In this document: positions 13,485 to 17,540 of the stretch, piece by piece | Layout of the letters: each line of letters begins with the position of its first letter | Position numbering within the stretch: the stretch's first letter is position 1 | NCBI GenBank assembly: GCA_964462125.1 | Contig: CAYWXT010000105.1 | Location: forward strand, 1-17,540 | DNA from: JAWLFY01 sp964462125 | Lineage (GTDB): Bacteria; Planctomycetota; Planctomycetia; Pirellulales; Pirellulaceae | Direction of reading: 5' to 3' | DNA length: 17,540 bases | The notes under the pieces: model-generated | What the model was told of the DNA's origin: nothing | Database searches by the model: none | The model's input: the letters and a program-made list of their open reading frames with translations, nothing else | Program-made: the position numbers and the translations under genes

Positions 13485-15074
13485 GTGGAAATTATGGGGT
13501 ACGTTCGACCAAAGCGAGAGAGCACGGTGCCGGCAAAGACATTGATGATCCAGGGAACAGCGTCATCGGCTGGCAAAAGCTTGCTGACCGCCGCGTTGTG
13601 TCGCGTCTTCGCACGCCGCGGCGTGCGAGTGGCACCGTTCAAAGCTCAGAACATGTCAAACAATGCCATGGTGTGTTGCGGCGGCGCGGAAATCGGACGT
13701 TCGCAAGCACTCCAGGCACTGGCGGCGCAAGTGCCCGGTCATCCAGACATGAACCCGGTTCTGCTAAAGCCCGAGGGCTATAACCGCTCGCAAGTGATCG
13801 TCAATGGGAAATGCTGGGACACGCTCACTGCCGGAGACTATTACGAACGCAGGGAGCTTCTCTGGCCACGGGTGACTGCGGCACTCGACCGACTTCGCGA
13901 TTCCTATGATTTGATAATCATGGAGGGAGCCGGCAGCCCGGCGGAGCTGAATCTCGCGGAATTTGAAATCGTCAATATGTCTGTTGCCCGGTATGCGCAG
14001 TCACCCGTCGTTTTGGTCGGCGACATTGAGTGTGGTGGCATTTTCGCGCAACTTCTGGGCACGCTTTGGCTCTTGGATCCCGCGGACCGAGGTCTCATTG
14101 CGGGACTGGTCGTCAACAAGTTTCGGGGGGACCTGCGTCTGTTCGACCGCGGTGTGGAAATACTCGAGCAACGCGGCGGCGCGCCGGTACTGGGAGTGAT
14201 GCCATGGGTTGAGAATATCATGCTTCCGGAAGAAGATAGCCTCGGGTTACCCAGCCCTACGGCGCACCCCTGCGCGATCGCCGACCCATTGCTTGACATC
14301 GCGGTCGTCCGCTTGCCGCACATTTCGAACTTTGATGACTTCGATCCGCTGGGTCGTGAGTTGGGCGTACGACTCCGTTACGTTCGGACGCTCGCGGATC
14401 TCGGTCGTCCTGCGGTCGTCATTTTGCCCGGAACGAAAAACACGCTGGAGGACCTGAGCTGGCTGTGGCACATCGGCATCGCCGCGCGGATTTATCAGCT
14501 GGCCGAGCAGGGGACCGCGGTGGTCGGCATCTGTGGGGGTTACCAGATGCTGGGGCGTACTTTGAATAATCCGCACCGTGTCGAATCCGACACAGTCTCA
14601 GCCAGCGGGTTGGGATTGCTACCAGTCGATACGGAGTTTGCCGTTGACAAACAAACGCATCAAGTTCGAGCCGAGGTGGTGGACGACACAATTGCTCCCG
14701 GCACCGAAGGTGAATTTCTATCGGGTTACGAAATTCACACGGGCGCGACGAACGCGACAACGGGCTGGCTTAAACTTTTTCGCTCGACCGGTGCCGGTCG
14801 ACGCGAGTTCAGCGACGGGGCCAGGTCAGCGGACGGACGGATTTGGGGATCCTATGTTCATGGTTTATTCGACAACAACGATTTTCGCCGGATGTGGTTG
14901 AAGACGCTCGGCGTGGATTCGCCATCGGAGCCGTCGGGCGATCAATTCGCGTCCGACGAGGTGAATGCATCGTTGGAGCGGCTGGCCGATGCGGTGGAAG
15001 CCCACCTCGACGTTCGCAAACTTGAATCCGTCATCTGGAACCAAAGGCAGCGACAGCATTGTCCAACGAAATAG
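13485..15074 (+). CDS. cobQ: Adenosylcobyric acid synthase (cobyric acid synthase)
   Basis: A 529-residue glutamine-dependent amidotransferase that amidates side chains b, d, e and g of adenosylcobyrinic acid a,c-diamide to give adenosylcobyric acid (CobQ/CbiP). The N-terminal ATP-binding part has the P-loop-like GTASSAGKS (24-32), then FKAQNMSNNA and an EGAGSPAELNL block. The C-terminal glutamine amidotransferase part has GICGGYQMLG with the likely catalytic Cys350 and YVHGLFDN with His459. Length is slightly above the usual 480-510. GTG 13485 is preferred for GGAG 6 bases upstream; ATG 13494 is an alternative. It lies 27 bases after the lipoprotein gene with no visible promoter between, so it is probably read from riboswitch copy 2. 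Confidence 0.95.
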   Translation: MEIMGYVRPKRESTVPAKTLMIQGTASSAGKSLLTAALCRVFARRGVRVAPFKAQNMSNNAMVCCGGAEIGRSQALQALAAQVPGHPDMNPVLLKPEGYNRSQVIVNGKCWDTLTAGDYYERRELLWPRVTAALDRLRDSYDLIIMEGAGSPAELNLAEFEIVNMSVARYAQSPVVLVGDIECGGIFAQLLGTLWLLDPADRGLIAGLVVNKFRGDLRLFDRGVEILEQRGGAPVLGVMPWVENIMLPEEDSLGLPSPTAHPCAIADPLLDIAVVRLPHISNFDDFDPLGRELGVRLRYVRTLADLGRPAVVILPGTKNTLEDLSWLWHIGIAARIYQLAEQGTAVVGICGGYQMLGRTLNNPHRVESDTVSASGLGLLPVDTEFAVDKQTHQVRAEVVDDTIAPGTEGEFLSGYEIHTGATNATTGWLKLFRSTGAGRREFSDGARSADGRIWGSYVHGLFDNNDFRRMWLKTLGVDSPSEPSGDQFASDEVNASLERLADAVEAHLDVRKLESVIWNQRQRQHCPTK

Positions 15075-15664
15075 ATCGCAAGCATCAAGAGCGAATGGTC
15101 CGCGTCAATGAGGCGTACGAACGGAAGTTGGCCGCCGCCAGCGAGGAGAAAGGGCTGGTCATCGTGCACACGGGGGCTGGAAAAGGCAAATCGACCGCTG
15201 CCTTTGGGATGGCCGTCCGTGCCCTTGGTCAGGGCATGAAGGTCGGTATCGTGCAGTTCATCAAGGGCGCCATTCCCACTGGCGAAGCCGCCTTCTTCAA
15301 TCAACTCGACCTGCCCGTGGAAATGTATACCCTTGGCGAGGGCTTCACCTGGAAGACCCAGGACCGTCAACGTGATATCGCCACGGCGGAACGAGGCTGG
15401 GCCAAGGCGGTCGAACTGATTCGCGATCCCAGTTTCGGCATGGTGATTCTCGATGAATTGAACATTGCTTTGAAATACGACTACCTGTCGCTCGAGAAAG
15501 TCCTCGCGGAGCTTTCAGGAAAGCCCCGGATGCTGCATGTCGTGATCACCGGCCGAAATGCCAAAGCGGAGTTGCTCGACGCGGCCGATCTGGTATCTGA
15601 AATGAAGCTCGTCAAACATCCGTACCGTAACGGCATCAAACCCCAGCCGGGAGTCGAATTTTGA
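15059..15664 (+). CDS. cobO: Cob(I)yrinic acid a,c-diamide adenosyltransferase (CobO/BtuR type)
   Basis: A 201-residue enzyme of the CobA/CobO/BtuR family that transfers the 5'-deoxyadenosyl group of ATP to the reduced corrinoid cobalt. The P-loop HTGAGKGKST (37-46), the following GMAVRALGQGMKVGIVQFIKG block, the Walker-B-like MVILDELNIAL (128-138) and the C-terminal TGRNAK and ADLVSEMK blocks are all family features, and the length is typical. The start is a TTG that overlaps the cobQ end by 16 bases, with AAGG about 11 bases upstream; ATG 15095 is a shorter alternative, but family members usually keep the basic N-terminal helix that TTG includes. Confidence 0.95.
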   Translation: MSNEIDRKHQERMVRVNEAYERKLAAASEEKGLVIVHTGAGKGKSTAAFGMAVRALGQGMKVGIVQFIKGAIPTGEAAFFNQLDLPVEMYTLGEGFTWKTQDRQRDIATAERGWAKAVELIRDPSFGMVILDELNIALKYDYLSLEKVLAELSGKPRMLHVVITGRNAKAELLDAADLVSEMKLVKHPYRNGIKPQPGVEF

Positions 15665-16713
15665 ACGCGTCAATCAGGATCGCCGACAGCGACATCTGGC
15701 AGCACCTGGACCAACTGACCAAACCGCCTCGAAGTCTGGGGATGCTGGAACAGTTGGCGGCTCGGTTGTGCGCGGTGCAGCAGACGCTGGCCCCGGTGAC
15801 CAAGCCTCGTCGCGCGGTGTTGTTCGCGGCCGATCATGGCGTGGTGGCAGAAGGTGTCTCGGCGTGGCCCGCGGAGGTCACCGGACGGATGATCGACAAC
15901 ATTCGCGAGGGCGGCGCGGCGTCGAGTGTGCTCGCCGAGACCACGGGAACCGAGTTGAGGCTGGTCGACGTGGGGGCAATCTCCGGCGGACTGGAGCTCG
16001 CCAGCCCGGCTGCGAGGATCGCGTATCGACAGGAACGGATTCGCCACGGCTCGAGAAATTTGGCTCGAGAGCCAGCACTCAGCGACGACGAGTTCGAACG
16101 AGCTATGCAGATCGGTCGGGAGGAAGCGGCCCTGGCCGATCGCGATGGCGTGACCGTCGTCGCCTGTGGCGAAATGGGGATCGGCAACACCACGTCAGCC
16201 GCATGCCTGGGGATGCTGCTGGCGGACATTCCCTTGGAACAAGCGGTGGGCCGGGGTGCCGGGGCCGATGACGACATTTTCCGCACCAAGCAACAGGTGG
16301 TCCGCTCGGCCGTCGGGCGAGTTCGTGGGGCGAACGTCACGACATCGCAACGGGCCATCGCATCGGTCGCCGGGTTGGAGATCGCGGCGATGGCGGGATT
16401 CTTTCGGGCAGCGCACGATCGCGGGATGACGATCTTGCTGGATGGCTATGTCACCACGGCAGCGGCGTTGATTGCCGAGACGCTCGCTCCGGGATGCGCC
16501 GGTTCGATGATCGCCTCCCATTTGTCCGCCGAGCCGGGTCACCGTGGAGCGCTGCGCGTGCTGGGGCTGTCGCCGTTTTTGACCTGGGACTTGCGGCTCG
16601 GCGAAGGGACCGGCGCTTTGTTACTGACGCCACTGCTCGACGCGGCCGCTGCGATGTGTGGGCAGATGCGCACCCTGGCTGATTTGGGCATCTCACCGGA
16701 GGTCAAGCGATGA
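15661..16713 (+). CDS. cobT: Nicotinate-nucleotide-dimethylbenzimidazole phosphoribosyltransferase
   Basis: A 350-residue enzyme that makes alpha-ribazole phosphate from the lower-ligand base and nicotinate mononucleotide for the cobalamin nucleotide loop. Family features in order: LTKPPRSLGMLEQLA (19-33), FAADHGVVAEGVSAWP, GEMGIGNTTSAAC, GRGAGADDD, DGYVTTAAALIA, SHLSAEPGH, and RLGEGTGALL, in which Glu315 corresponds to the catalytic glutamate of Salmonella CobT (Glu317). The length is normal. The TTG start overlaps the cobO stop as TTGA, and the end overlaps cobS as ATGA, so cobO-cobT-cobS are translationally coupled. Confidence 0.95.
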   Translation: MNASIRIADSDIWQHLDQLTKPPRSLGMLEQLAARLCAVQQTLAPVTKPRRAVLFAADHGVVAEGVSAWPAEVTGRMIDNIREGGAASSVLAETTGTELRLVDVGAISGGLELASPAARIAYRQERIRHGSRNLAREPALSDDEFERAMQIGREEAALADRDGVTVVACGEMGIGNTTSAACLGMLLADIPLEQAVGRGAGADDDIFRTKQQVVRSAVGRVRGANVTTSQRAIASVAGLEIAAMAGFFRAAHDRGMTILLDGYVTTAAALIAETLAPGCAGSMIASHLSAEPGHRGALRVLGLSPFLTWDLRLGEGTGALLLTPLLDAAAAMCGQMRTLADLGISPEVKR

Positions 16714-17540
16714 GTGATTCCAGTCGCCTGGTTCCACCCGCGACCTCACCGCGCGCTGCGACGGATCGGAGCCTTGCCGCAAAGTACTGGGGAGCATGGA
16801 TCGCGGCGATTCAGTTTCTGACCCGCGTTCCCATGTCGTCTGCGGCACCCGCGACGGAGTCGCTGCGCAGGGCACCGCTATTTTTTCCGTTGGTCGGGAC
16901 GCTCATCGGCGGCTTCACCGCCGGCCTACTCTGGCTGACGGGTCTGTTATGGCCGGCATGGCTAGCGGTGATCCTGGCGCTTGCAGCCGAGCTTTGGCTG
17001 ACCGGTGCGCTCCACGAGGACGGCGTGGCCGATTTTTGCGACGGTATGGGTGGTGGCTGGAACCGGGAAAAGATCCTGGAGATTTTCAAAGACAGCCGAG
17101 TTGGAACCTACGGAATACTCGGCCTCGGTTTCGCGGTCGCCCTGCGTGCTGGCAGCCTGGGGATTGTCGTCTCGCAGTTCGGCTACGAGGGATGGCTTTA
17201 CTGGGCGGCGGCCTTGGTGGCCAGTGCCGCGGTGGGGCGGTGGATGATGGTGTTGGCCATGGTACTGATGCCACCGCTGGCACAGCGTGAGAGCTTGTCC
17301 CGAGACGTTGCCGGTAGCGTTTCTTGGCGCTGCTTCATCGTCAGCGGCTTGGGGGCCAGCCCGGCGATTGCTCTGTTTGCGTACCTGATGCCGATCCATG
17401 CCATGCTCGCGTGCGGGGTGGTCGCCGCAGCCATGCTGGTGCTGACGTCGCTGATTCGCCACAAACTCGGAGGGATCACCGGCGATTGTTTGGGCTTTCT
17501 CGGATACGTGTCGCAGGTTCTGATATTGCTCTCCGCAGCG
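16710..17540 (+). CDS. cobS: Adenosylcobinamide-GDP ribazoletransferase (cobalamin synthase), 3' end outside window
   Basis: The frame is open from ATG 16710 to the window end (277 codons), so only the last few residues are missing. It is a polytopic inner-membrane enzyme that joins adenosylcobinamide-GDP to alpha-ribazole (phosphate), the last step of nucleotide-loop assembly. Family features: FLTRVP near residue 37, FFPLVGTLIGG (58-68), GALHEDGVADFCDGMGGG (99-116), KILEIFKDSRVGTYG (121-135) and GGITGDCLGFLG (254-265). About six to seven hydrophobic segments are present. The N-terminus has about 25 more polar residues than usual. The ATGA overlap with cobT indicates coupled translation. Confidence 0.93.
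   Translation, partial: MSDSSRLVPPATSPRAATDRSLAAKYWGAWIAAIQFLTRVPMSSAAPATESLRRAPLFFPLVGTLIGGFTAGLLWLTGLLWPAWLAVILALAAELWLTGALHEDGVADFCDGMGGGWNREKILEIFKDSRVGTYGILGLGFAVALRAGSLGIVVSQFGYEGWLYWAAALVASAAVGRWMMVLAMVLMPPLAQRESLSRDVAGSVSWRCFIVSGLGASPAIALFAYLMPIHAMLACGVVAAAMLVLTSLIRHKLGGITGDCLGFLGYVSQVLILLSAA

Overview
The window looks like chromosomal DNA of a planctomycete, probably from the Pirellulales (Rhodopirellula-like). The grounds are a DUF1559 'H-X9-DG' pseudopilin-type protein, a BlaI/M56 pair whose peptidase carries a long secretin-like extension, short membrane proteins beginning MRRFTLLDL, and a remnant of a planctomycete-style VWA protein. This is family recognition by eye; no database search was possible.

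Left part (1-3520) is accessory in character. Positions 1-250 hold no convincing gene but are rich in hairpins, including a potential pseudoknot, and may be a cut-down structured RNA such as a group II intron remnant. Four minus-strand genes follow: a DUF6714-like protein, a small membrane protein, a Tae4-like peptidoglycan amidase with an extra N-terminal domain, and another small membrane protein. Positions 2797-3155 are non-coding, with a cluster of a short direct repeat and a perfect palindrome, and lead into a truncated VWA-domain pseudogene.

Middle part (3522-6126) is a minus-strand blaI-blaR1-type operon with overlapping genes and a plausible self-operator overlapping the -10 of its promoter. 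No beta-lactamase is visible.

Right part (6257-17540) is a cobalamin-centred block made of two plus-strand transcription units. Each begins with the same cassette: a TTGACG promoter plus a cobalamin riboswitch, nearly identical in the two copies about 5.54 kb apart. Unit 1 encodes a CobN/Mg-chelatase-H family protein with a signal peptide and C-terminal membrane anchor, followed by an ExbB/TolQ/MotA-like protein and a DUF2149 protein that resembles ExbD. Together they look like an envelope tetrapyrrole chelatase or dechelatase coupled to a proton-channel pair rather than to the usual AAA ATPase partners. Unit 2 begins with a DUF1559 pseudopilin-like protein and a small lipoprotein, then runs into tightly coupled late cobalamin synthesis genes: cobQ, cobO, cobT and cobS (the last cut by the window end).

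Taken together, B12 status probably controls an envelope corrinoid/tetrapyrrole metal-handling machine, two surface proteins of unknown role, and adenosylation plus nucleotide-loop assembly. The most notable system is the riboswitch-controlled, membrane-anchored CobN-like/ExbB-like/DUF2149 module.
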